A DNA stretch of 64,000 nt from Rhodoferax sp. GW822-FHT02A01 (GCF_038784515.1 NZ_CP152376.1:4278001-4342000); one strand, 5' to 3'; positions 10,182 to 18,525 are shown, counted from the stretch's first letter. Notes: generated by a model not told the origin, from the letters alone. Made by a program: numbers and translations.

Positions 10182-10846
10182 GTGCGAAGAAGAGTTCATG
10201 GCAGCGCTATCGCCTGCCGTTGCTGGCGCTTGCGGTTGTCGTGGCGCTGGGATTGCTGGTGGCCTGGCTGGTCAAGCTAATGGCCGGAGGTGAGGAGCCG
10301 CGCAAGAAAAAGGTGATTCAGGAAATTGCGCTGATGAAGCCGCCACCACCTCCACCGCCACCCAAGACGCCGCCACCGCCGCCCAAAGAAGAGATCAAGG
10401 AAAAGATGGACATCCCCAAGCCGGATGCTCCGCCCACCAAGGCCGAGGCGCCGCCGCCAGGCCCAGACCTTGCGGTGGACGCGGCAGGGACTGGAGCTGG
10501 CGACGGCTTCGGGCTAGTGGGCAAGAAGGGCGGCTCGGACCTGATCGGAGGAGGGGGCGGCGGCACGGGCAACAAATTTGCCTGGTATGGCGCGCTGCTG
10601 AAGGAGCGCATCCAGGACGTGATTGCAAGGGACAAGAAGTTGCGCACTGCGGGGGAGTTTCAGCGCAGCGTGAATGTCTGGATGTCCAGTACGGGCGTGG
10701 TGACCCGCGTGGAGCTGCTGGGCGCCGGTGACAAGCCCGAAGTGGACGAAGCCATCAAGGCCGCATTGCGGGCCATGCCCGCCATGCGCGAAAACACACC
10801 CAGCGACATGCCGCAGCCGATCCGGTTGCGCGTTGCGTCTCGATGA
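10178..10846 (+). CDS. TonB-like energy transducer
   Basis: 222 residues from a GTG start overlapping the exbD stop (GTGA). One N-terminal membrane helix (about residues 9-33) is followed by a Pro/Lys-rich spacer at about 45-95 (runs of KPPPPPPPPKTPPPPPK type) and a glycine-rich segment. A TonB C-terminal-type fold spans about 130-222 (RSVNVWMSSTGVVTRVELLG, then AIKAALRAMP). This is the standard layout of a TonB-family protein that spans the periplasm and couples the ExbBD motor to an outer-membrane partner. No TonB-dependent receptor is visible nearby; the likely partners are the giant exoprotein's exporter or the porin-like protein encoded next. Confidence 0.88.
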   Translation: MSAKKSSWQRYRLPLLALAVVVALGLLVAWLVKLMAGGEEPRKKKVIQEIALMKPPPPPPPPKTPPPPPKEEIKEKMDIPKPDAPPTKAEAPPPGPDLAVDAAGTGAGDGFGLVGKKGGSDLIGGGGGGTGNKFAWYGALLKERIQDVIARDKKLRTAGEFQRSVNVWMSSTGVVTRVELLGAGDKPEVDEAIKAALRAMPAMRENTPSDMPQPIRLRVASR

Positions 10847-10867
10847 ATAAAGAAAGAAATAGCTGTG

Positions 10868-12430
10868 ATGTTTATCCCCAATATGAAAACAAAGACCTCG
10901 GCAGTGGCGTGTGCAGTGCTGCTACTCGCCGCCGCGGGCCATGCCCATGCAGATGAGGCGCAAAGCCTGGAAGCCTTGCGCCAGACCACGCTGGGGCTGA
11001 TCCAGGCGCTGGTGCAGCAGGGCTTTCTGACCCAGGAAAAGGCCGACCAGCTGGTGCGCCAGGCGGAGCAGAAGGGTGCTGCGCCGGAGGTTGCTACGGC
11101 CAAGACAGAAAAGGCGCCGATCCGCGTGCCCTATGTGCCCGAAATTGTGAAGAAGCAGATCAGCGACCAGCTGCGCGAAGAGGTAATTGCCCAGGCCAAG
11201 GCCGAACGTTGGGCCGATGCCAACGCGATCCCCGAGTGGGTAGACCGCATCAAGGTGGAAGGCGATATACGTGTGGGTCTGCAGAGCGACACCTACGGTA
11301 GCAGCAACGGCGCATCGGCCACGTATCTTGCAGCCAACGGCCAGAACATCAATGAGATGACCGATGAGCGCAACCGCTTGCGTATGCGCGCACGGCTGGG
11401 CATCAATGCAAAGGTCACGCAAGATCTGTTCGCCGCCTTGCGCCTGACCACCGGCTCCGCCGCCGACGCGCTGTCGACCAGCCAGACCCTGGGCGCATCC
11501 GGTGTCAAGAGCAGCTTTGCGCTGGACCGCGCCTTCATGCGTTACCACGACGACGAGGGATTGCCCTGGCTGAACGTGACGGCCGGACGCATGCCCACGC
11601 CTTGGTTTGGAACCGACCTGGTCTGGAACGAGAACCTGACGCTGGATGGCATCCAGGTGCAGATGGATCCGGCGGCCAAGACCGACCAAGTCTGGCGCCC
11701 CTTTGTGGGAACCGGTCTGTTTGCGTTGCAGGATATTGAAACCTCCACATCCAACCAGGCCAAATCCAAATGGCTGGTCGGATTGCAAGGTGGGGTGGAG
11801 TGGATTCCAGACAACAACAAGCGCGCTAAGATCGGCCTGGGCTATTACGACTTCCAGCACGTCAGCGGTGAACGCAACAGCTATAACCTCACCACCACCA
11901 ACAACACGGCCCCGGGCTTCCGGCAAAAGGGCAACACCCTGTTTGATATTGCCAACGATGGCGGTGCGACATCGCTTTACGCATTGGCCTCGGACTACCA
12001 GCTCGTCAACCTGACGGCCATGCTGGACGTAAGCCTGAACGACCCGGTGCACCTGATCTCCACCCTGGACTATGTGGAGAACATAGGCTATGACCACGAG
12101 AAGATCCTGCAACGCACCGGACTGGATGTGGCACGTCAGACCACCGGTTACATGCTCAAGTTTGCTGTGGGTATGCCGTCCATGCTGCTGCGCGGTGACT
12201 GGCAAGCCTCGCTGGCCTACCGCTACCTGGAAGCCGATGCCGTGCTGGACTCCATGACCGACAACGACTTCCATCTGGGCGGCACCAACAACAAGGGCTA
12301 TGTGCTGGGCATGCAGTACGCGCTGGGCCGCAACAACTGGATATCTGCACGCTGGCTCTCCAGCAACGAAGTCTCCGGCCCGCCGCTGGCAGTCAACGTT
12401 CTTCAGGTTTATTTCAATGCCAAGTTCTGA
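10868..12430 (+). CDS. Putative outer-membrane porin
   Basis: About 520 residues. ATG 10868 is preferred (A/G-rich AAAGAAA upstream); ATG 10883 is also possible, and both give a signal peptide ending AAAGHAHA. The N-terminal mature region is helical and charged (ALRQTTLGLIQALVQQGFLTQEKADQLV), typical of the 'putative porin' (Porin_5-like) family. After about residue 130 come alternating beta-strands with aromatic girdle residues (RLRMRARLGI, WISARWLSSN) ending in ...VYFNAKF, with a terminal Phe as in many outer-membrane barrels. It follows the TonB-like gene closely. It could be the outer-membrane partner of the Ton motor; a direct link to export of the giant protein is inference. Confidence 0.8.
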   Translation: MFIPNMKTKTSAVACAVLLLAAAGHAHADEAQSLEALRQTTLGLIQALVQQGFLTQEKADQLVRQAEQKGAAPEVATAKTEKAPIRVPYVPEIVKKQISDQLREEVIAQAKAERWADANAIPEWVDRIKVEGDIRVGLQSDTYGSSNGASATYLAANGQNINEMTDERNRLRMRARLGINAKVTQDLFAALRLTTGSAADALSTSQTLGASGVKSSFALDRAFMRYHDDEGLPWLNVTAGRMPTPWFGTDLVWNENLTLDGIQVQMDPAAKTDQVWRPFVGTGLFALQDIETSTSNQAKSKWLVGLQGGVEWIPDNNKRAKIGLGYYDFQHVSGERNSYNLTTTNNTAPGFRQKGNTLFDIANDGGATSLYALASDYQLVNLTAMLDVSLNDPVHLISTLDYVENIGYDHEKILQRTGLDVARQTTGYMLKFAVGMPSMLLRGDWQASLAYRYLEADAVLDSMTDNDFHLGGTNNKGYVLGMQYALGRNNWISARWLSSNEVSGPPLAVNVLQVYFNAKF

Positions 12431-13280
12431 CGCACATAGCAGTTCACTGCTGGTTACGTTTGGCCTGGGGCTGTGCCTGTTGGTGCAGATCTCCGGCTGC
12501 GCCATGGCGCCCGAGCAACTGGCCTTGCGCCGGCGCCTGGAAGCCGGGGTGCAGACGCCCGAAGACATGGTGCGCTTTCGCACACCGGACGCGGAAAACA
12601 AGCAACTGGTCGCCAGCGGTCAGGATTGGCCGCCGGCTTCCACTGTTTCAGCCAATGGCGTGCTAATGAAGGCCGCCAGCAATGGTGATCTGGCAGCAAC
12701 CAAGGCCGCGTTGAATGCGGGAGCGCACGTCAACGCCGTGACCGAGTGGGGCAGCACACCGGTGCAATTGGCAGCACAGCAGGGCCAGGGCGATGTGGTG
12801 CGGCATTTGTTGCGCGCCGGTGCCGTGGCCGACGGGCGCGGCGGTGCCATGTCGCCTCTGGCTGCAGCGGCGCTGGGGGGGCACGCCGAAGTGGTCAAGT
12901 TGCTCATCAGCAAGGGCGCACAGGTGGATGGCAATACCGACACGGGTGAGTCCCCCTTGATGCAGGCGGTGCGCCTCAACCGTGTGGACGCAGCCGCTGC
13001 GCTGCTGGAGGCCGGAGCCAGGCTGCAAGCGCGAAGCCGCCAGGGTGACAGCCTGTGCATGGTGGCTATCAATGAAAACTATCCGGCCATGCTGGCCTTG
13101 CTGCTGCGCCATGGCGCCAGTCCTAGCACGTCGGATCGGGACGGACTCACGCCGTTGTATTGGGCAGAGTTCTACAAGCGCGATGACATGGTGCAACTGT
13201 TGTTGGCAGCAGGCGCCAAGCCGGATGTGAAGAAGCTGGCACTGCCTGCCAGCAGCAGCTATACGCTGGGAGAGTTTTGA
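12417..13280 (+). CDS. Ankyrin-repeat lipoprotein
   Basis: 287 residues from ATG 12417, overlapping the porin gene by 14 bases; this start gives a proper lipoprotein signal with lipobox (LLVQISGC). The mature part contains about five ankyrin repeats from around residue 80 (GVLMKAASNGDLAATKAALN, TPVQLAAQQGQGDVVRHLL, SPLAAAALGGHAEVVKLLIS, SPLMQAVRLNRVDAAAALLE, TPLYWAEFYKRDDMVQLLL). It should be membrane-anchored in the periplasm and act as a protein-protein scaffold. Its place between porin and coiled-coil protein genes suggests it belongs to the same envelope complex. Confidence 0.85.
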   Translation: MPSSDAHSSSLLVTFGLGLCLLVQISGCAMAPEQLALRRRLEAGVQTPEDMVRFRTPDAENKQLVASGQDWPPASTVSANGVLMKAASNGDLAATKAALNAGAHVNAVTEWGSTPVQLAAQQGQGDVVRHLLRAGAVADGRGGAMSPLAAAALGGHAEVVKLLISKGAQVDGNTDTGESPLMQAVRLNRVDAAAALLEAGARLQARSRQGDSLCMVAINENYPAMLALLLRHGASPSTSDRDGLTPLYWAEFYKRDDMVQLLLAAGAKPDVKKLALPASSSYTLGEF

Positions 13281-13921
13281 TGAAATACCCATGGATTGCA
13301 TTGGTTTCGCTGGCATGCCTGTTTGCCGGCAGCGCACTGCATGCCGAAGAAAAACCCGGCGCCCGTGAGCGCGAGGCATTGCGCCGCGTCCAGACGCAAC
13401 TGCAAACCGTGCAGCAGGCGCAGACCGCGCTGCAGGAAAAACTGCGCGTAACCGACGAAGAAAAGGCGGCACTGGAGCTGCGCGTCAAAAGCGAACAGGC
13501 GCGCGCCAATGCCGATGGGCAAAAGAACAAGCAGTTGCAGATAGCTCTCGATGCTGCACTGGAGGAGAACAAGGCAGTGCTGTCTGCCAAGGCTGAACTC
13601 GAGCGACAACTGAAAGCCTCGCAAGAGCGCGCAGCGACGCTCGACAAGGAGCTGGCACAGACCAGTGCCCAGTTGAAAGTGTCGGAGGGCGCACTCACCA
13701 GCCGCACCCGCCAAGTCAACGCCTGCGAGAAGCGCAACACCGAGTTGTACGGCCTGGGCCGCAAGCTGGTGGCGCAATGCGCCGAGCCCGCGCAAGTGGA
13801 TGTGATGCAATTACCTCAGCAGCTCAGTGGCGCCAAGCGTGTGGCCTTCGAGTCGCTGATGGAGGAGTACCGCGACAAGCTCGATGCCGAGCGCCTGCGG
13901 CCCGCAGAGCGGGCCCAATAA
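13280..13921 (+). CDS. Periplasmic coiled-coil protein
   Basis: 213 residues; ATG 13280 overlaps the preceding TGA (TGATG). The signal peptide ends GSALHAEE. Residues about 25-150 are a nearly continuous heptad-rich coiled coil full of Gln, Glu, Lys, Leu and Ala (LQTVQQAQTALQEKLRV, AELERQLKASQERAATLDK). The C-terminal 50 residues contain two Cys and a short less charged tail. No enzymatic motif is visible. It is probably a periplasmic structural or spacer protein of the surrounding Ton-linked operon; exact function unknown. Confidence 0.75.
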   Translation: MKYPWIALVSLACLFAGSALHAEEKPGAREREALRRVQTQLQTVQQAQTALQEKLRVTDEEKAALELRVKSEQARANADGQKNKQLQIALDAALEENKAVLSAKAELERQLKASQERAATLDKELAQTSAQLKVSEGALTSRTRQVNACEKRNTELYGLGRKLVAQCAEPAQVDVMQLPQQLSGAKRVAFESLMEEYRDKLDAERLRPAERAQ

Positions 13922-13942
13922 GCTACACCGTAAGGATTCGCC

Positions 13943-14680
13943 ATGAAAAGCAAACTGTCTCGTCTGCGGCCTCTGGGCCTGTCTCTTATGCTGGCTACGC
14001 TGAGCGTGAGCCTGTGCGCGCAGGAGGCGGTCATCCGCAAGAACCTGGCTAAGCGCTTGCCCGAGTTCAAGACCATTGATGAAGTAACCAAGCTGCCGAT
14101 ACCGGGCATGTATGAGGTGCGCGTCAACGGTACCGACCTGTACTACACCGATGCCCAGGGCAACTACATCATTAAGGGAAGCTTGCTCAATACCCAGAAC
14201 CTGCGCGACCTCACCAAAGAGAAGATGGACAAGCTCATGGCCATCAAGTTCGAGGACTTGCCCAAGAAGGACTTCTTCACCATTGTGCGTGGCAACGGTC
14301 AGCGCAAGATTGCCGTGTTTGAAGACCCGAACTGCGGCTTTTGCAAGCGCTTCGAAAAGGACTTCCAGGAGGTGGACAACGTCACCGTGCAGGTTTATCT
14401 GTATCCCATACTTGGGCCCGATTCCAAGGAAAAGTCCAAGAAGATCTGGTGTGCCAAGGACCGTGGCGCCGCCTGGAAGGACTGGATCCTGAATCAGGTT
14501 GCCACCACCGGCGGCATCATGCCTTGCGACACCACGGCCCTGGACCGCAATCTGGAGTTTGGCCAGCGCTACCGTGTGGAAGGAACACCCACCTTGTTTC
14601 TGGCCGATGGCAGACGCGTGCCCGGCGCGCAGGATGCAAAGCAGGTGGAGAAACTGCTGGGCGAGGTGCAGGTGCACTGA
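13943..14680 (+). CDS. DsbC-like thiol:disulfide interchange protein
   Basis: 245 residues with an AAGGA ribosome site and a signal peptide ending SVSLCAQ. An N-terminal DsbC/DsbG-type dimerisation region (about 30-100; YEVRVNGTDLYYTDAQGNY) is followed by a thioredoxin fold with the redox motif CGFC (EDPNCGFCKRF, around residue 132) and the cis-Pro loop GTPTLFLADGR near the C-terminus. It is expected to isomerise or reduce disulfides in the periplasm. As last gene of the cluster it probably services envelope proteins made by the operon, such as the coiled-coil protein. Confidence 0.88.
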   Translation: MKSKLSRLRPLGLSLMLATLSVSLCAQEAVIRKNLAKRLPEFKTIDEVTKLPIPGMYEVRVNGTDLYYTDAQGNYIIKGSLLNTQNLRDLTKEKMDKLMAIKFEDLPKKDFFTIVRGNGQRKIAVFEDPNCGFCKRFEKDFQEVDNVTVQVYLYPILGPDSKEKSKKIWCAKDRGAAWKDWILNQVATTGGIMPCDTTALDRNLEFGQRYRVEGTPTLFLADGRRVPGAQDAKQVEKLLGEVQVH

Positions 14681-14706
14681 ATGCGTTAGCCCCGCACCAA
14701 CAAAAA

Positions 14707-14732
14707 ACGGGAGCCTGAGCTCCCGTTTTTTT
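14707..14732. terminator. Strong bidirectional intrinsic terminator
   Basis: Perfect 8-bp stem ACGGGAGC / GCTCCCGT with a 4-base loop, an A6 run on the left and T8 on the right. It lies between the end of the DsbC-like gene and the convergent PEP-CTERM gene and can stop transcription from both sides. Confidence 0.93.
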
Positions 14733-14745
14733 GTTCAGCACATGA

Positions 14746-15426
14746 TTACGCTTGCTTGGCCTTGCGGCGCTTGACCACAGCACCGATCAGGCCCATGCCG
14801 GCGAGCAGCAGGGCGTAGGACTCGGGCTCGGGCACGGCGGCTGTGATGGCCGTGTATTGCAGATTCAGGAAACCGTTGTTCGGACCGAGCACCCAGCTGT
14901 TGCTGACGGTGCTGTAGTGGGCCTCCGCAGTGCCGAAGCCGGTGGTGTCAGCTGTCTTGGCGATGCGCGACAGTTGAATGCCCGTCACGCTGGGATCGCT
15001 GCTGGTCAGGTAGGCGATGTAGCTGGTGCCGGAATTCAGGTTCAGGCCCAGGTTGTCGAAAGAAATGGTGGTGTAGCCGCCGGTCGAATTGAAGGTCTCG
15101 ACTGCGGAACCGCTGGTGGTCAGCAGGGGTGTTCCGGCCGCAATGGTGGTGGGGTTCCATTGCGCCACGTTCAGTTGCAGGGATGCTGCAACATTGCCAA
15201 GCGCGTAGAAGCTGAAGGAGGAGAGTGTTTCGGCCGAAGTGAGGGAGAACACTTCGCCAACCTTGGGTGAGTCGCCGCTTGGGTTGGCTGCGTTGCCAAA
15301 GTAGGCGAAGGGCAAGCCAGTGGTCGCGCCGCCTGGAACGTTGGTGTAGGTGGCGGCGGATGCGCTGCCGGCGATGACCAGCAAGAGGCCGGCGAGTACT
15401 TTCAGTTGAAACGCAGATTTGGTCAT
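14746..15426 (-). CDS. PEP-CTERM anchored exported protein
   Basis: 226 residues. The N-terminal signal peptide is KVLAGLLLVIAGSASA. The middle is a Ser/Thr/Gly-rich beta domain (TLSSFSFYALGNVAASLQL). The C-terminus has the PEP-CTERM tripartite signal: VPEPESYALLLAGMGLIG followed by a basic tail (KRRKAKQA). Such proteins are processed by an exosortase (EpsH/XrtA) and are usually linked to exopolysaccharide or biofilm. No exosortase is encoded in the window, so it must lie elsewhere. The gene is monocistronic and convergent with the Ton cluster. Confidence 0.92.
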   Translation of the reverse strand: MTKSAFQLKVLAGLLLVIAGSASAATYTNVPGGATTGLPFAYFGNAANPSGDSPKVGEVFSLTSAETLSSFSFYALGNVAASLQLNVAQWNPTTIAAGTPLLTTSGSAVETFNSTGGYTTISFDNLGLNLNSGTSYIAYLTSSDPSVTGIQLSRIAKTADTTGFGTAEAHYSTVSNSWVLGPNNGFLNLQYTAITAAVPEPESYALLLAGMGLIGAVVKRRKAKQA

Positions 15427-15749
15427 GGTCTATTCCCCAGGGTGTTGATTTATGGATGAAGGTGTGAAGTCGTTTGATCGAACCTCAGTTGGGGAATGTG
15501 CGCCCTGAACGTTACGGCGGTGTGCTACAGGACATCCATCGCATAGTCCGAAAGTAGCTCTTTTATGACCGCCGAATGCCACGGAACTTATTGGGGTTGA
15601 TCTGTTGCCAATGAGAATGGTTCGCAACTAGAATGGGTAAACGGACAAGCGTTGTTGCATCAAAGGTGTCCGCTCTATCGGGTGAATATCACCAGACTGC
15701 ACAAGCCAGCCGTTGCCAGCCAGTGCCTGAACCAGTTTTAGGAAGCACT
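15427..15749. other. Divergent intergenic region
   Basis: About 320 bases between the PEP-CTERM gene and the DUF2325 gene. It must carry both promoters. I see no convincing gene or strong hairpin in it; an ATG at 15633 in frame with the DUF2325 gene lacks a good ribosome site. Confidence 0.5.
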
Positions 15750-17036
15750 ATGTTGAGCAAACCCAATTTGGCGTGCGTAGCGCCTACGTCCGCACCTTTG
15801 CAGCCCTCATCAACAGGTTCCAGGCGCAGACGGCTTTGGGACCTGGAGCACCAGTGCCATTGCACTGTGGTGGGTGTGTGCTTCCCGCTGGACGCATTGC
15901 GCCATCTGGTGAACAAGGCCGCCGGGGAAAAGACCCTGTTCGACGACTACCAGGTGCACGTGGGCGCGGTGGCCCAGTGCGCGCGTCGCAACGTGCTGTC
16001 CGAGCTCATGCAAGTCGATCTGGAAAGGCGATATGCGCTGCAGATCAAGGCCTACCGCGCGGCGAAAACGGCCAAGGAAGTTGCAGACCTGTGGGCTGCT
16101 GCCATGCGCCACGGCGATGTGGCGGGTGCCTATTGGGCGGCGCTGACACACCCGCGGTGCGATGGCGCGCTACAGGACGCACTGTGTCGCGACATGCACA
16201 TGTTGCAGCATCAGGCGGGGGCATCGGTGCGTGTGGACATGGCCAGGTTCCATGCGCTGATGGATGAAAACGCAGTGCTCACGCGGGAGTTGTCCAAGGT
16301 GCAAGATCGATGCACACGGATGCTCGCAGAGAAGTGCGGCGAAGTGAAGGCGCTGACCGCACAGGTCTTGCAACTCCAGGCAGAGATTGCTGCCAAGGAC
16401 AGCCGCCTCGCTCAGTTAGCAGAGTGTGGGGGCCGCATGCAGGATGTGCAGGCCACCCCGCGTTTGCTGAGGAAGTTCGAGTTGCTGACGGCGCGACATT
16501 CCCAGCTCGAAGCACATAACGTCGAGTTGCAATCCAAGCTGAGATCCGCTGCAAGACTGCTGGAAGCGCTGTGCACCGAATCCATGAACACGCAAGGCAC
16601 GCATACAGCAGATACCGCAAGACCGTACCGATCCGCGGCACCGTTGCGATTGAATCAGAAGACCGTGTTGTGTGTGGGGGGACGAAGCGGCAGCATTGCC
16701 AACTATCGCCAGGCAATAGAGCGCGTCGGAGGCAGGTTTACCCACCACGACGGCGGCTTGGAGCAAAGCCAAAACGTTCTGGATGCCAGTCTGGAGGCTG
16801 CCGACCTGGTGATTTGCCAGACGGGCTGCATCAGCCACAACGCCTATTGGAAGGTCAAGGACTTCTGCAAACGCACCGGCAAACAGTGCGTATTTGTCGA
16901 GAGTCCAAGCGCTTCGTCCTTGGTTCGCGGCTTGGAACACCTGTCAAGGCTGGACACAGCGGACATTTCGGCACAGAGTGCTTCCGTGTCTCAAAACACC
17001 ACGGGCAATGCGCAATGCGTTGGCGGATCCTCTTAA
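15750..17036 (+). CDS. DUF2325 domain protein
   Basis: 428 residues from ATG 15750, chosen for the AGGA site 7 bases upstream; a longer start at 15633 is possible. The middle (about 150-300) is a helical, partly coiled-coil region (ELSKVQDRCTRMLAEKC, AQVLQLQAEIAAKDSRLAQL). The C-terminal roughly 95 residues match the DUF2325 pattern: VLCVGGRSGSIANYRQAIE, then ...DLVICQTGCISHNAYWKVKD and a closing CVFVESPSASSLVR. Proteins of this type are common in betaproteobacteria as single genes; their function is not established. A nucleotide-binding Rossmann-like fold is plausible from the GGRSGS loop. Confidence 0.8.
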   Translation: MLSKPNLACVAPTSAPLQPSSTGSRRRRLWDLEHQCHCTVVGVCFPLDALRHLVNKAAGEKTLFDDYQVHVGAVAQCARRNVLSELMQVDLERRYALQIKAYRAAKTAKEVADLWAAAMRHGDVAGAYWAALTHPRCDGALQDALCRDMHMLQHQAGASVRVDMARFHALMDENAVLTRELSKVQDRCTRMLAEKCGEVKALTAQVLQLQAEIAAKDSRLAQLAECGGRMQDVQATPRLLRKFELLTARHSQLEAHNVELQSKLRSAARLLEALCTESMNTQGTHTADTARPYRSAAPLRLNQKTVLCVGGRSGSIANYRQAIERVGGRFTHHDGGLEQSQNVLDASLEAADLVICQTGCISHNAYWKVKDFCKRTGKQCVFVESPSASSLVRGLEHLSRLDTADISAQSASVSQNTTGNAQCVGGSS

Positions 17037-17094
17037 ACGAGGTCGGGACATTCAAGGTCTAGGCGAACACGCTTGACAGTTGCTCAAACAAAAG

Positions 17095-17121
17095 AGCCTG
17101 CTACCGAATATGTAGCAGGCT
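17095..17121 (-). terminator. Hairpin of an old tRNA-Asn terminator
   Basis: Perfect 10-bp stem AGCCTGCTAC / GTAGCAGGCT with a 7-base loop. Read on the minus strand it is followed by CTCTTTTG. It closely resembles the terminator downstream of the intact tRNA-Asn at 57556-57584 and sits next to a decayed tRNA-Asn fragment. It may now serve the DUF2325 gene. Confidence 0.65.
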
Positions 17122-17145
17122 TTCGCGTATTTCATGGGTTCTTCC

Positions 17146-17184
17146 TGCTCCTCGATCCGCGGCCTGAACCAGAGACCTGTGGAT
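17146..17184 (-). pseudogene. Decayed tRNA-Asn 3' fragment (fossil att site)
   Basis: This stretch aligns with the 3' half of tRNA-Asn (57608 onward): shared blocks are CTCCTCGA, GAACCAG, GACCT and GGAT in the same order and spacing, with substitutions and single-base indels. Similarity stops around the anticodon loop, near where the functional att repeats stop. Combined with the neighbouring terminator-like hairpin it looks like an eroded copy of the tRNA 3' end left by an earlier integration. Confidence 0.6.
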
Positions 17185-17279
17185 AGGCAAGGGAGTGAAC
17201 CTGATTTATCTCCGCATTGGTTGCCTCAGATATGACCAATATCAATACTTGATAGATTTAAAAATGTAACCTTATCCCA

Positions 17280-17297
17280 TATGAATGCATATTCATA
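17280..17297. promoter_or_regulatory. Palindrome upstream of GGDEF gene
   Basis: Inverted repeat TATGAAT-GCAT-ATTCATA, ending just before the AAGGAG ribosome site of the diguanylate cyclase gene. Its position would suit a repressor operator or a short RNA hairpin hiding the ribosome site. No known regulator can be assigned. Confidence 0.4.
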
Positions 17298-17308
17298 AGG
17301 AGATTCGC

Positions 17309-18265
17309 ATGAAGCAGCAAGCAAGTGAGCACCCTGACAAACGTGCTGAATTGGCGCTTGTTGCACTGGACCACATAGATGCAATGATCGCTTTTTGGGA
17401 TCGGGATCAGAGATGCCAATTCGCAAACCGTGCCTATTACGACTGGTTTGGCAGATCCGTGGATCAGATGGCGGGGATTTCAATGAGGGATCTGTTGGGC
17501 CCTCTGTATGCCAAAAATCTGCCGTACATCCTGAAGGCCATGGCGGGTGAAAAGCAAGTGTTCGAGCGTGAAATTACGCTCCCCGACGGCGACGTGCGAT
17601 TCAGCTTGGCAACTTATACGCCCCACATCGTTCAAGGGGTTGTGGAGGGAATCTATGCCCATGTTGTGGACGTCAGCAAGCTAAAGCATTTGGAAAACGA
17701 GTTGCGAATGGCCAAGGCAGCGGCGGAAGAACTTGCAACGCATGACTTCTTGACGGGACTTCCCAATCGGCTGCTCTTGAACGACAGAATAGTGCAAGCG
17801 CTTTCATCGGCTCGACGTTCTGGGCAAATAGTTGCGGGCATTAGCCTCGATCTGGATAGCTTCAAAAAAGTCAATGACCACTATGGACATGCCACTGGAG
17901 ACCAACTTCTGGTCCAGGTCGGGTCTCGCATCACGGGTGCACTGAGGGAAAACGACACCGTAACAAGAATGGGCGGTGATGAGTTCTTTGTTCTCATCGG
18001 AGGAACCGAGTCTGTGGTTCAGGTAGAGAACATGGCCCAGCGTATTTTGGACAGCTTCCAAAAACCATTTCAGCTTTCTGAGGCAACTTTGTTTGTAACC
18101 TGCAGCCTTGGAGTTGCGGTCTGCAGCCATTGCTCAATAGAACCAGGCCAGTTGATTCAGCTGTCTGATCATGGGTTGCTGAAAGCAAAAGAGTTGGGCA
18201 AGAACAGATACGTAATGGAGCAGTTGTCAGGGCCGTCCACAGCGTCCCAAGCAGAGAACGCGTAA
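17309..18265 (+). CDS. PAS-GGDEF diguanylate cyclase
   Basis: 318 residues; ATG 17309 is chosen for the AAGGAG site 7 bases upstream. Residues about 20-130 are a PAS domain (ALDHIDAMIAFWDRDQRCQF, FANRAYYDWFG). A short helix joins to a GGDEF domain (HDFLTGLPNRLLLNDRI start) with an intact active site MGGDEFF and, five residues before it, an RxxD inhibitory site (REND). It should make cyclic di-GMP in the cytoplasm in response to a small-molecule or redox cue sensed by the PAS domain, and be subject to product inhibition. It lies between a fossil and a functional att site, so it may be cargo of an older insertion rather than core genome. Confidence 0.9.
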   Translation: MKQQASEHPDKRAELALVALDHIDAMIAFWDRDQRCQFANRAYYDWFGRSVDQMAGISMRDLLGPLYAKNLPYILKAMAGEKQVFEREITLPDGDVRFSLATYTPHIVQGVVEGIYAHVVDVSKLKHLENELRMAKAAAEELATHDFLTGLPNRLLLNDRIVQALSSARRSGQIVAGISLDLDSFKKVNDHYGHATGDQLLVQVGSRITGALRENDTVTRMGGDEFFVLIGGTESVVQVENMAQRILDSFQKPFQLSEATLFVTCSLGVAVCSHCSIEPGQLIQLSDHGLLKAKELGKNRYVMEQLSGPSTASQAENA

Positions 18266-18284
18266 TCAGCGTCAAAAAATGAAA

Positions 18285-18312
18285 AAGGGTCTGCACTTGC
18301 GTGCAAACCCTT
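18285..18312. terminator. Hairpin between GGDEF gene and attL
   Basis: Stem AAGGGT-C-TGCAC / GTGCA-A-ACCCTT with a TTGC loop. On the minus strand it runs into TTTTTCATTTTTT, so it was probably the terminator of the tRNA-Asn before the island inserted; on the plus strand it can end the GGDEF transcript. Confidence 0.75.
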
Positions 18313-18318
18313 CTCATA

Positions 18319-18369
18319 TCTGGCTCCTCGACCTGGGCTCGAACCAGGGACCTACGGATTAACAGTCCG
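18319..18369. repeat. attL, 51-bp direct repeat of tRNA-Asn 3' part
   Basis: Identical over 51 bases to 57606-57656: CCA end, T arm, variable region and anticodon loop of tRNA-Asn. Identity ends inside the anticodon stem. This copy lacks the 5' half of the tRNA and is not a functional gene. Confidence 0.93.
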
Positions 18370-18485
18370 TAAAAGTCAATTTTTGTAGCTTTCCGTGAGT
18401 ATTTGAAGTCAACATAAGCTGTTGATTTATAACAAAATAGAGTCCATAATAGTCCGTAAGCGTACAAGAGCATTTGGCTTTAAAC

Positions 18486-18504
18486 TGGCACCAAATTGGC
18501 ACCA
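18486..18504 (+). promoter_or_regulatory. Putative integrase arm-type sites, left
   Basis: Two direct TGGCACCA boxes at 18486-18493 and 18497-18504, 11 bases apart start to start (one helical turn). The same pair with the same spacing occurs at 57521-57539 near the other end. They lie just before the integrase start, so binding could also autoregulate int. Confidence 0.75.
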
Positions 18505-18525
18505 GTCTATCTTGCGGTCACGAAA

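Noticed and set aside
10922..12601. 559-codon minus-strand ORF opposite the porin gene
   Set aside because: The plus-strand gene has a signal peptide, barrel-like strands and operon context; the antisense frame is a product of GC-rich codon use.
18319..18369. A second functional tRNA-Asn gene
   Set aside because: Only the 3' part is present; the D arm and 5' acceptor strand are missing, so it is an att remnant.
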